Below the pieces are notes generated by a model. That model saw nothing but the letters and a program-made list of their open reading frames with translations. It searched no databases and had not been told where the DNA came from. From the NCBI GenBank assembly GCA_029255685.2, contig CM055314.2, positions 2,312,399 through 2,376,398 on the forward strand: a DNA stretch of 64,000 nucleotides. The letters run 5' to 3'. The first letter of the stretch is position 1. Each line of letters opens with the position of its first letter. The position numbers and the translations under genes were made by a program. Below, one piece after another: positions 12,901 to 22,578 of the stretch. The stretch comes from Silene conica (lineage: Eukaryota; Streptophyta; Magnoliopsida; Caryophyllales; Caryophyllaceae).

Positions 12901-14023
12901 TCCTATGACATCTTCTCGATCTTGTACTCCACGGGGAAATGTATTGTAAAAAACATATAAAGGAGATGTGCCTAAATCTCCATACACCACTCCTAGACTT
13001 TGGAATGCCAGCCGTAGTAGCAATAATGCTGAATATTTCTACAGAAATCATTTTTGGAGTTAGGTAACCAATTTGTTACACTCAGCATAAAGAATATGAC
13101 CTAACAATAGTTGGACCAACTAAAGCTGCAAAATATACAACCTCAAAACCAGTATCTTTCCGAAGGGCTCTCTCCTTCAAATCAAATAACTATGGAAGCA
13201 TGGGCCTTTAGTTATTTCTTTTATGTTTGACACCCCTCACAATGCCGGAGGCAAAGATTGGACGGAATGGGTAATGTTGTTGAACTTCTATCGATCCATA
13301 TGGAGGTCTATATAAGATAGCGGATGCTAAATTTATTGCAGTCCTTATACACCTTTGTTACTATTAAGCAATAGAACCATTGATCGGGCCTCAAGCGTCT
13401 GCTTAAACATTTGGTTTCTCGTCTCACAATTTCGACTTATACCCAAGTGGTAGTAACATTGCTCCACAAAAGAATGTCTGGCAAGCAACTCTAAGCAGTC
13501 TCCACTAGTAATGGTGTAAGGCAATATAAACTGGAACTCAAGATTACTCAAGTCCAAGAAAATCATATCAATCCCAAAACACTATCCAGATTATTGAAAA
13601 ACCTTCTAGTTTCATGTCTGAGTTATTAGGAATATTAATAATAGTTGGGCCTCAACCATCACCTTAAGGTTTTGGTTGAGATGGTTCATCTATCATGGTA
13701 TCAGAGCCGAAGATCAACCTCAAAACCCCTCAAAAAACCCACGAAGTGGAAACCAACACATGCAAACTAACCACTCTTCAAGCCCAATGGGCATTTGAGT
13801 GAGGTTTTGGCTGAGATGGTTCATCAATCGTGAGTAACATGTCCAAGGAATACAAAATAAAAAACGGCGAAAAAATGCAAAAGTTAGATCATTACAGCCT
13901 ATTTACCTTTTCTCTGAAACCATTCCTAAGCTTTCCAGCCTCCTCATCCATGGGTTGGTCAAGCTTCTGATCCAAATCCCACATACTACCTCTATCACTG
14001 GTTTCCTCATCAATAGTAGTCAT
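6984..14023 (-). CDS. HAK/KUP potassium transporter (KUP10/KUP11 type), 8 exons
   Basis: Exons on the minus strand: 14023-13907, 13038-12813, 11553-11308, 10795-10745, 10245-9985, 9522-9355, 9051-8797 and 8017-6984. They join in frame to 785 aa (family about 780-800). The first intron is phase 0, the other six phase 1. The N-terminus ([16 protein letters not shown]) matches plant KUP10/KUP11. Family hallmarks seen: [18 protein letters not shown]-like [36 protein letters not shown] and the C-terminal [15 protein letters not shown]...NVGQ.FYV. About 12 membrane spans are expected, with a long cytosolic tail in exon 8. The role is K+ (H+-coupled) transport at the plasma membrane or tonoplast. 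The start is the first ATG in the KUP10/11 context; upstream sequence to about 14700 probably holds untranslated leader. Three introns carry TRIM-like repeats, and others a SINE, a hAT-like MITE and a LINE tail. Subgroup assignment is from memory. Confidence 0.95.
8286..8486 (-). mobile_element. tRNA-derived SINE in KUP intron 7
   Basis: Read on the minus strand: head CTGGTGTTAGTCCAGTAAC, a B-box-like GGTCTCAGATTACCAG, a GCAGCTCCCGAAGGGG region, and a tail of A residues (T-rich at 8282-8300 on +). Flanking 15-bp duplications TTGAACTCAATATTT (8271-8285) and TTGAACTCGATATTT (8487-8501) differ at one base. Related copies lie at 50154-50240, 50738-50950 and 51014-51113. Confidence 0.82.
9664..9871 (-). 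mobile_element. TRIM-like repeat, copy B (fossil, abbreviated)
   Basis: An inverted-orientation, shortened member of the same family as copy A, in KUP intron 5. It keeps both end repeats (ATTATTAATATTCCTATTACG at two places) and the interior CAAGCCCAACGGGC-like segment. It is non-coding and clearly broken. Confidence 0.6.
10431..10696 (+). mobile_element. TRIM-like repeat, copy C (fossil)
   Basis: Same family as copy A. It has the iMet primer-binding-site-like TGGTATCAGAGCC at 10496-10508, the GGTTCGAATCC box, and a purine-rich GTGAGGGAGCG before the right-hand repeat ending ATGGTTCATCTATCA. It lies in KUP intron 4 and ends about 50 bp from the exon 4 donor site. Broken, non-coding. Confidence 0.65.
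11021..11175. mobile_element. Small hAT-like MITE in KUP intron 3
   Basis: A 155-bp element with ends CAGTGGTGGAGC and TCTCCACCACTG (inverted), the CAGTGG start typical of plant hAT elements. The flanks CTTAGTAC (11013-11020) and CTTAGTGT (11176-11183) match at 6 of 8 positions, consistent with an ageing 8-bp duplication. Confidence 0.7.
12113..12180 (-). mobile_element. 3' tail of an RTE-type LINE or its SINE partner, KUP intron 2
   Basis: Read on minus: GATTCATGTCAGCCGACCCC, then AAAACATTTTGGGAC, then AAGGCTCTGATG and a (GTT)n tail (12108-12131 as CAA repeats on +). This end, with its (TTG)n tail, is the one I know from plant RTE-like LINEs. Only the tail is recognisable; the 5' limit was not found. 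Confidence 0.6.
13627..13835 (+). mobile_element. TRIM-like repeat, copy D (fossil, abbreviated)
   Basis: Same family as copy A, in KUP intron 1, ending about 70 bp from the exon 1 donor. The left repeat and TGGTATCAGAGCC (13696-13708) are clear. The interior is shortened and the right repeat partial. Broken, non-coding. Confidence 0.6.
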
Positions 14024-14099
14024 TGATTGATTTCTGATTGATATATCTAACAGTACAACACCTCTTTTCGCAGCCGATCTTTTGCCTATAATTACAGTA

Positions 14100-14880
14100 C
14101 AGCAAGCTAATCCTCACTCCCTACAGTATAAAAACATCAACCCCAATGCATAAACTTTGATATAAGCCCTTCATGCATTTGCTTTATCCAATTCTGTAAA
14201 AATTCAACCACAAATTCAACCAAAAATCCACCAAACTTAAACATATGAACTGCAACCAACTTCAATCACAATTTTAACAAAAACCCAACTCAAATTTCAA
14301 CAGAATTACATCAAAGTTTTCATCTTTTAACTTAGTTCACAGTTTTGCATCAGTAAAAACTTACACCATAGCAGTAATTCACAGAAACAGAGAAAGGTAA
14401 ATAACACAGACAAAATGATGAACCCACTTAATTATTATTTCAGTAAGATAAGAATCAATCAATTATGAGCCACAAAACCCAGATTTGTTCTCTAAATTTG
14501 GACACATACCCATGCAAAAAAAAGAGGAGTTGAAAGCAAGATTAGTTGATTGATAGCAGCAGGTTCAGGTAATGTTCTAGAATCAAAAATTGAGCAGGAT
14601 CAGGAGCAGTAAACAAACCCAAAAGAGTAAAAAGAGAAGTTTGTATAAAGTATCTTAAAATGGTGTGTGATTTAGAAGAAGAGGGAGATAAATTGGTGTT
14701 ATTTTGACAACCAAGTTTGTCTTTTAGTAAGTTTACTGTGTAAGATACAGCTTTTTAGCTTAATAGTAACAGACAATATTTGCCACAACTGTAGACTATA
14801 CATTTTAGATAGACAAACTCAGGGAAGGAGAGGTTAAGAATTATGAAGTGGGCGTTATTCTTAACTTGGAATTATATTTT
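14100..14880. other. KUP upstream and probable leader region
   Basis: No coding sequence. This lies 5' of the KUP ATG (minus strand) and should hold its leader and promoter. Plant KUP genes often have an intron in the leader, but I cannot place one with confidence. Confidence 0.4.
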
Positions 14881-14882
14881 CA

Positions 14883-15076
14883 ATAAGTCGTGCTTGTGAC
14901 GAGTCAATCCCGTCACAAGTTTGTGACCTCTTATAAAAAGGGACAGAGGATAAGGTGGAGCATTTTTTATGTGCTTTCTTACTCACCTCTCACTCTTTTA
15001 TGGTATTTTGTGAAAGGAAACGGTATCCGTTATAAGCTTGTGACGGCTACTGCCGTCACAATGAGAATTTGTGTTA
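14883..15076. mobile_element. MITE of the gacggata family upstream of KUP
   Basis: The ends CAATAAGTCGTGCTTGTGAC and GTCACAATGAGAATTTGTG are inverted, with CCCGTCACAAG and CTTGTGACGGC inside. About 195 bp, with an AT-rich core containing an ATAAGG-like motif. It resembles the cleaner copy at 29955-30146. Confidence 0.65.
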
Positions 15077-15099
15077 TTTTTTAGTAGTACGAAGATCGT

Positions 15100-15560
15100 A
15101 CATCTGAGAATCTGAGGTATTACCACAAATTTTATGTATTTGAGCATTTATAATAATGTTTTTGAGTTTTGTTTTAAAAAATTTGAGTATTGGTATAAAA
15201 TTTTTGAGTTAAGTTATTAAAATATTAAGCTCAAACACATACAATTAAATTCAAAAACATTACATATAAATTTAATTATATTTTAGTTTTAACGAAAAAA
15301 AAATTAAATCTCACTTATAGATTTTTATAAGCTCAGAAAAAATACACATATGCTCAAAAACAAATAAATTTTGACCCGTAATAAGCTAAAACAAAACTCA
15401 TATGCTCAAAAACAAAAAAAAAAGGTTAAGGTAATAAGCTCAAAAAAATATTCATATGATCAAAAAAATATTCATAAACTCAAAAAAATATTCATATGCT
15501 CAAACAAAAAATATATATATATAGACTCAAAAACTAAGAAAAGTGTGAGGTAGTACCTCC
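15100..15560. repeat. AT-rich repeat with recurring GCTCAAAAA motifs
   Basis: Left half rich in TTTGAG(C/T), right half rich in GCTCAAAA, so the whole can fold back. It is bounded by GAGGTATTACC (left) and GGTAGTACCTCC (right). A similar arrangement lies at 57490-57830. Probably a decayed TIR element; the family was not identified. Confidence 0.45.
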
Positions 15561-15645
15561 GATTTTTGTTCTTATTTCTCATATTTTAGTAGATCTCGCT
15601 TAAGATCGATATACCCTTTTTAATATTAAACTAGGTTAAATAGTA

Positions 15646-15915
15646 TTTCCCACATTTCAATCAATTCTATACATTTTATTTTGTAGCCTTTATTCATAAG
15701 TCGTGTGAATTTTCGACCCAACTTCTAATACTAATACAGTATATAATATAAAGGAGAGTGATGTGAAATCTTGTTTAAATTGTCTTACCGAGTACATTGT
15801 GAATATCAAAATTTTATAATTTTTATCGATATGCAATTAAAGATATTGATAAAAAAAACAAATATTGGTAAACGTGAATAAAGCAAATGTATGAAATTGA
15901 TTGGAATGGAGGGAG
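15646..15915. mobile_element. Stowaway-like MITE
   Basis: Left end TTTCCCACATTTCAATCAAT and right end ATTGATTGGAATGGAGGGAG are inverted copies, and TA flanks both sides (15644-15645, 15916-15917). The right end reads CTCCCTCCATTCC in reverse, the Stowaway signature. 270 bp. Confidence 0.75.
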
Positions 15916-16334
15916 TATTTTGTTAATCTATAAATGAACAAGCTTTTTGTTAATTTTAATACAATTTATTTTTATTTGACCCGTTTTAAATTTAAGGCGA
16001 TTCAATTTTACACAATAAAGGAGTATATAATACGATATACTTTGATTTTGCAAGGTACAATAATTTAAGTAGAAAATCCACCAACATTGTACCATGTACT
16101 CATGTAGCAGTAATGGCATTATTTAAGTTTGATGGAATGATTGGATCTAGATTCTCTATAATCTCACCATAAAGGACTACATTGGGTTTAATCACCTTTC
16201 CATCATCATATAATCACGTCAGTCGTCACTTCCTTCTAACTTTCCTGTCCATTCTTACCAAAATATTTTAATGAGATAATTTCATGAGAATGTATTTTTA
16301 TAAAAATATATTTCAGTTGGCAGGTTTTGTTTCA

Positions 16335-16510
16335 TTGGTCTGAAGTTTCTGATGAATTATATATTACCATTTTACAGATAAATGTGATTATTATTAACAA
16401 ACAAGTTATCATAAACTATAACATTGACTATACTATTGTGATTACATTTAACTATAAAATGGTAATATATGTTTGGTCTGAACTTTCAGACTAAAAGTGC
16501 TGGTCTGAAA
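16335..16510. mobile_element. MITE of the GGTCTGAA family
   Basis: Ends TTGGTCTGAAG and GGTCTGAACTTTCAGACTAAAAG, with mirrored ACCATTTTACAG / CTATAAAATGGT interior. Second of three copies (with 5322 and 34573). Confidence 0.6.
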
Positions 16511-16539
16511 CAAGAACTTGCCAAATATATTAATTATCT

Positions 16540-17505
16540 CAAATTTAGTGATTTTTTTTAATAAATTTTCTCAATTTTATAAAAAATTTTTTTCGTTATG
16601 AAATTAAATAAAGTATGGTTGGTTATGTATGGTTATAATTTTATTTATACTAATTTTATTTCATTTTAGTTAAGAGGTTAAATTTTAAATAAAGTTCAAT
16701 GATGAAAATATTATAAGTTGATCAAAAGATTGTTACTTTTTAAACGAGAGATTAGTTGGTTTATTAATTAAGAAAAAATTATTTTATTTCGATTTTTAAA
16801 TTGGAGGATTTTGATATTTTGAGACATTAATTTTTGAAGATATTTATTCTGTTAGTTGATAAGGGATTGCACTTGTATAAAAAAATAGTTATTTACAGTA
16901 TAGAATAATTGGGATGTAAATTAATATTGTGAAATAAAGTAGCTAACATATTGAGTATTCATAACTATAGTAAGTGGATTTGTTGTAGTGTGTGAAATAC
17001 TATGGGGGAAATTGAGCGAGATTATTTGGAGGAGTGTTAATCTTTTAGTATATAGGTTATCCTTCGTTTGGGTAATCAAATTACTCATTAAAATTATTTA
17101 TAATAAAGAAAGGTAAATAAATGAATAAAATACCAAAAAAATGAATCAGCTAAATAAATAACCGAGAACTCGGGAAAGAAGAAGTATTTTTTAAACTTAA
17201 CTACTTCAAACTCTAGAATCTACCGCATTGAATTTATATAAAGAAAATTTTAATGTTTCAGACTTCTATTAATTACACCCTATCTAAAGAAATAATTAAA
17301 ATTCTTCCCAAATTATTATTGGGTATATAGGTAGATTTTCTTCTTATTCAATTTAATAAAATGGGTCTTGAAGAATCATGGCTCCTGTTTGGTTGATACG
17401 GGAAGTTTAATTATGTGAAATTAAAAATATGAGAAATAAACTCTATTTCCTAATTGATGAGAATTTCTTAAAATTGTTTAGTTACTAATGTAGGAACCCA
17501 CTAGT
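16540..17505. other. AT-rich intergenic DNA
   Basis: No coding sequence, no clear repeats or terminal inverted repeats seen. Confidence 0.5.
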
Positions 17506-17510
17506 TTTAC

Positions 17511-17545
17511 CCCGTGCAAAATTGCACAGATTTGGTTTCATATTT
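17511..17545 (-). mobile_element. Helitron-like 3' terminus
   Basis: Read on minus: a hairpin around TGTGCAATTTTGCAC(GG), then GGTAAAA and CTAG followed by T. That is the 3' end of a Helitron (stem-loop, then CTRR, inserted before T). The element would extend to higher coordinates. Its 5' end was not found and may be interrupted by the repeat at 18366. Confidence 0.6.
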
Positions 17546-17918
17546 GTTCTTATCAATTATCATATTTAACAAAATGAATTATATTGTTAATTTTTCGTTT
17601 AATTTTGGAGTTCACGTATGAATATATAGAATGATTCGTAAATTAACATCCATGTATTAAATACTATGAAATAAGTAAAAACAAATTCAAACATTCCAAA
17701 TCACATTATAAATTTAAAAATTATATAAATAACTTAATGTACTAAAATATGTCTTAAATTTAAGACGGGTCAGGTGCATACCGCTTGTATATATAAGAAT
17801 AAAAAGGAAAAAATAATATGTTTATCTTATATACGCATGTAGTATGAGTAGCGAATCTTGAGTAAAATGTCAAGTTGGGTCGAGAATTGAAGTTAATAAC
17901 TTACCAACTCTTAGTAAT

Positions 17919-18008
17919 ATTAAAAATATAATGAGGGTAAATGGAAGTATCGAGACTCAAAATATTAAAAATATAATGAGGGTTAATGGAAGTATCGAGA
18001 CTCAAAAT
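17919..18008. repeat. 44-bp direct duplication
   Basis: ATTAAAAATATAATGAGGGT...GTATCGAGACTCAAAAT occurs twice in tandem with period 44 and only one or two differences, so the duplication is fairly recent. Confidence 0.85.
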
Positions 18009-18365
18009 CATGGTTTCCTTGAAGAATAATCGCCTACAAACCGCTAAACCACATTATTTATCAATTCTAATTAAACCACAATATTATATTTAAAAGTAAT
18101 GTCGCGGTGTGCCAGTCCTAGGAAGATCCATCAATAAGTAATACTTATAATACAAGGCCTTTTTTGTTCGATAAACAACGTCGTCTTAAATGAGAATTTG
18201 ACTTGAAAAATTAGGGAATTTGCGGTTGTTAAGTTAAAGATCGACGATTAAACTAGAAATTAAAATTTGAAGGGTAAAAATGGGATGGCTATGACAAGAG
18301 TGAAAGGTTAGAAGAGAAACAGGTGAAAGAGATTATTAAGAGACCTAGAGTAGGTGGTTTAATAG

Positions 18366-18665
18366 CAATAATAATAATAGTGGGATCTCAACCATCAGTC
18401 CATTTCCATTATCTTAAGGTTTTTGTCGACATGGTTTATCTATCATGATATCAGAACCAGTGTAACCGAAGGTCACGGGTTTCGGTTACGGGTTCAAATC
18501 CTGGCAACCTCAAAACCCTCGAAAACTCACGAAGTGGAAACCCAGCACACGGTATGGAGGCCTGTGCAAACTAACCACTTTTCAAGCCCAATGGGCATTC
18601 GAGTGAGGGACCGTAATAGCAATAACAGTAATAGTTGCGCCTCAACCATCAACTTAAGGTTTTGG
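18366..18665 (+). mobile_element. TRIM-like repeat, copy E (fossil)
   Basis: The most diverged member of the copy A family. Left repeat with TAATAATAGTGGGATCTCAACC, a decayed primer-binding-site region at about 18447, the GGTCACGGGTT interior, and a right repeat GCGCCTCAACCATCAACTTA. Broken, non-coding, probably the oldest of the five. Confidence 0.55.
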
Positions 18666-18689
18666 TTGTGACTTGTGAGTGGTTTGTTT

Positions 18690-18830
18690 TAACGATAAGT
18701 CTACGGATATATCCGTCGCAAGTTTCTAACGGGGACATATTCGTTGCAAGTTTAGATAAAATAAAATATAGAGAGTCTCAAAAGCTTATCTTTTCCTACT
18801 TAAATAGATAATATTTGACTCGTCACAACG
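18690..18830. mobile_element. Partial gacggata-family MITE
   Basis: CTACGGATATATCCGTCGCA at left and ATTTGACTCGTCACAA at right mark a family member. The Tourist-like element starting at 18836 is inserted at its right edge. Confidence 0.5.
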
Positions 18831-18835
18831 ACTAA

Positions 18836-19495
18836 GGCCCTGTTCTTTTGGACTTCAAGTCACTTAACTTAAGTTCACTTCAGATCCTATAAGTTCAGTT
18901 TAGTTCAGTTCCTATAAGTTCAGTTCAGTTCCTATAAGTTCAGTTCAGTTCAGATCCTATAAGTTCAGTTCAGTTCAGTTCCTATAAGTTCAGTTCAGTT
19001 CCTATAAGTTCAGTTCAGTTCAGTTCAGTTCCAATAAGTTCGGTTCAGTTCCTATAAGTTCAGTTCATATAAGTTTAGTTCATATAAACTCAATTAAGAA
19101 AAGTTATATACGGAGAATTATTTTTAACAACCGATACAAACATTTCCTTTAATTATTCGATACACGTTATCTATAAAAAAACAACTCATTAATAATTTAC
19201 CCGTCTGTTACTCTCTAATTAATGTCAAACTATCATCCTCATTAATGCCAAAAAACAACAACTCATCATAGGACGCCCTCACCCTCACCAATTGTCACTC
19301 TCCCATTAATCAGTTTCTTAATCACCATTGTTAGAGAAAATAAATGGTTAGAGAAAATTGTAATAGTGAATTATTTTTTATCGAATGTAATTGTAGTATA
19401 ATATATGAACTATGAACAAACCATTATATATAAAGTTGAAAATATTTTAAACTACCTTGTGTTTTAGACTAATTTTTTATCAATGTCATCTATTG

Positions 19496-19580
<85 letters not shown>

Positions 19581-19904
19581 TTAATAACAATAATAATAAT
19601 AATAATAGTAATAATAATAATAATAGTTAACTTAAATTAAAATAAAGTTAATTAAGTTCGGATTTTATAAGTTCAGTTCAGATTCTATAAGTTAAGTTCA
19701 GTTCAGATCCTATAAGTTCAGCTCAGTTCCTATAAGTTCAGTTCAGTTCCTATAAGTTCAGTTCAGTTCCTATAAGTTCAGTTCCTATAAGTTCAGTTAA
19801 GTTCAGTTCCTATAAGTTCAGTTCAGTTTCTATAAGTTCAGTTCAGATCCTATAAATTCAGTTCAGTTCAGTTCAGTTAAGTTTCAGTCCAAAAGAACAT
19901 GGCC
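18836..19904. mobile_element. Tourist-like (PIF/Harbinger) element filled with tandem AGTTC repeats
   Basis: The ends GGCCCTGTTCTTTTGGACT and AGTCCAAAAGAACATGGCC are inverted with one mismatch. TAA flanks both sides (18833-18835, 19905-19907), the PIF/Harbinger target duplication. Both halves consist of degenerate tandem units of AGTTCAG and CCTATAAGTTCAG. The middle is AT-rich with a long (AAT)n(AAC)n tract. Non-coding; two relatives lie at 42381 and 47478. Confidence 0.85.
19498..19626. repeat. (AAT)n(AAC)n(AAT)n microsatellite
   Basis: About 130 bp of trinucleotide repeats, TAA then CAA then TAA, inside the Tourist-like element. Confidence 0.95.
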
Positions 19905-20366
19905 TAACTGAGTAGGTGGTAATGTGGTATGGTGGCTGCTTAAATGGTGGAGCCCGTTTATAAGAAGTAAGATGTCAGAAGCCATCTGCATTTTGTGGAT
20001 CTCACACACTTGCATTTTTTGTGTGTTTTATATACATCGTCCGATCGCTATTGTACCTTACATTTTCTTTATAATCTTCATTTATATTTGCCTTAATATT
20101 AGTGGTTCACATTTTGGTGCTAATTAGATTAGATGTCCAGCTCCACCATCTGCTCGGTTAAATGTAGAGCTACTTGCGAGAAATGTCTAGTTTTAGTAAG
20201 TATCCGTGAGTCTCTCTTGTAATGAATATATCCGTTGTAAATTTCTACATTTTGTTTTTTTGGTTAAATGGGTCGGAATGAATTAATTAATTGAGCTAAG
20301 TTGAAATTAAATGAGCTTAATGAAAGCCAGAAATAAGAGGGTCTCACCGTCTCAGTTAATAAATAA

Positions 20367-20397
20367 CTAGTCTTGAATCCATGCAAATTGCACGGGT
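20367..20397 (-). mobile_element. Helitron-like 3' terminus
   Basis: Read on minus: CCCGTGCAATTTGCATGG hairpin, a short spacer, then CTAG and T. Same design as at 17511 and 32099. The body would lie to the right; its other end was not found. Confidence 0.55.
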
Positions 20398-20399
20398 AT

Positions 20400-21633
20400 G
20401 CTATTTTGACATTATTATATAATTGTAGATATTATAATTAAGTTTTACATTAGGAGTTTTTTTTTTTCAGATTTTAGTTTTGAAGTAAATATTACATAGT
20501 CTTAAACCGTACAACTTTGTAGCAAAATAGAGTGGAAGGACTTGGAGAGAAGGGTCTCGAAGCTAATTTATTTTCTCTTCAACAAAAGGAATGATTTGGA
20601 AGGAAAATCAACTTCTTCATTCCCCCTCCCCTGCATTCTCTCCCTTTCTTTTCCCTTCCTTTTTTGTTATCCAAACACACCCTAAGGGTATCCACGAGCT
20701 CTTCCTTTCGCCGCCGTTGCAAACCAACCACTATCGAACCTACTATCCTCCCAACCAGTTTACTACCGCAAGTCTACCGCCATACATCACCATCTAAGCT
20801 GGAGGTCGGTCACCTTGCACCGACCTTCACCCCTTCCACGCACCGACCTTCACCTTATCCCCCACCCATAACCTTGCTTTGAGAAATTTGAAACTCTAAT
20901 TGATAAACTTTCTTATTAGAACAATAAAAAAAATACAAAGCACAACATAAACCATTAATCAGATACATAACTTGCAATTAACAATCAAATACATGTTCCA
21001 TGTTTCATCAATAATTTAAAAATAACGATTAATCTGAGGGCTTGTAGAATTATGAATTGAAAGGGATCAGCGGATATTTTTGTAAAGGGTATGTTAATGA
21101 AAAGACTTACGCAAAATATACTAAAATGACTAAAATACATACTGTAAAAATAAATTATGAAAAAGAATTTCAATAAATGAGCGTTTGGTTGAGGGTTTAT
21201 AAGAAAAGGAAATGGAAACAAAGTTACTCATTTCCTTTGTTAGTGTTTATTTGACACAAACAAATGGAATGAAACTCTCTCCCTTAACCTCAATCCATCT
21301 AATTCGTTACCTCCACCCTTATAAGGCATGAGATTTCATTACTTTTGTTACCCTTCAACCACTTTTTTCACATACCACCACATTAGCCACCACCAAACCT
21401 CCACCATGACCACCGTCACTACCGCCACCGCCATGACACCCCCTCACGACCACCACCACCACCACCACCACCGCCATGACGCCCCCACCAGCATCACCGT
21501 CGCCAGTAGATAAGTGGTTACTTGTGGTGGTGTGTGTTACTAATAGTAGGAGTGAGTATGAGTGAATCATTAATTCTCTTTCTTGTGTAACCAAACAACA
21601 AATTAAGTTCTAGGTAATTCCTTACCTTTCCCC
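20400..21633. other. Intergenic DNA with low-complexity stretches
   Basis: No gene supported. A pyrimidine-rich stretch (about 20600-20680) and a (CAC)n tract (21440-21475) create open frames rich in Pro or His that have no other sign of being genes. Confidence 0.5.
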
Positions 21634-22337
21634 TAGAGGTAAGAGCTGATCATGGATCAGGTTTGATAATGCTTGGCCCGGGTTGACATGTTAACAACAA
21701 CCCATGTATTGGGGTCGGGTCAGGTCAGACCAAGTCAATGGGCCTTTTTCTTTAGCCGAGATCTAACCATTGCGGGCTCAAACGAGCCCTCAGGTTAGAT
21801 CGGGCTTTTTTGGCCCTTACGACTCGTGACATCTTCAAAATGTGAAAGAGGCAAAAAGCGCACATCGAACAGTACAATCGAGTTTATAACTGCTAATATT
21901 CAAGATTACAATACAACCGAAAAAAGGTTAAAACAAGGTTTTAGCAAATTCTAATCCACAATTCCAAGTCAAATGAATCCAAACTAATATGAATATAAAA
22001 CTTGGCTGTAGGCAGTAACATATCAATAATCAACGGTTTTTGACTTTTTACCTATTTATAGAGTGTACACAGATACACATTACACGAACTATAAAAATTG
22101 GGGCAGGACTTTGAGCTTTTTTGGGCCAAGAGTTTAGCCCAAATCCAGCCCAATTTTTCTATTGGGCCGCCTGAATCGGGCTTTTTTGGGCCAAGAGTTT
22201 AGCCCAAATCCAGCCCAATTTTTCTAATGGGCCGCCTGAATCGGGCTTTTTTGGGACCGAGAGTTTAGCCCAAACCCGGGTAAAAGAGAATCGGGTCGGA
22301 TCGGGCTTTTGGGGCTTGGACCATTTAATCAGCTCTA
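21634..22337. mobile_element. Non-autonomous hAT-like element, GGGTCGG-rich
   Basis: Left end TAGAG followed by AGCTGATCATGG, right end TAATCAGCTCTA, inverted. The flanks CTTTCCCC (21626-21633) and CTTTCCTC (22338-22345) match at 7 of 8. The interior is rich in GGGTCGGGTC and GGGCTTTTTTGGGCC. It is the same family as 53317-53960, in inverted orientation. It lies 240 bp upstream of the RH39 start codon and so may overlap its promoter. Confidence 0.7.
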
Positions 22338-22578
22338 CTTTCCTCTTTTACCCTTTCTGATTTCATTACCCTTTTCCTTTCTCTTTTCCTTTGCATTACT
22401 CTAACCAAACGTCCCTTAAATAGAGGTTCGTGCCTCTTCACAAACGGATTTTATAAACCGTCTCCACAACCATTTGTGACAAAACAAATATCCAATCCTT
22501 ATCGAAACGAAGGTTAACCCTCCCAGTGCCAACAGCAACAACAGCAACACCAATTGGGATCAAACTCCATAGAAATTA

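Noticed and set aside
18890-19080. CRISPR-like regular repeats
   Set aside because: The AGTTCAG units are contiguous degenerate tandem repeats inside a plant Tourist-like element, with no spacers.
21328-21594. His-rich and Val/Gly-rich frames on opposite strands
   Set aside because: Both come from a (CAC)n tract; no other coding sign.
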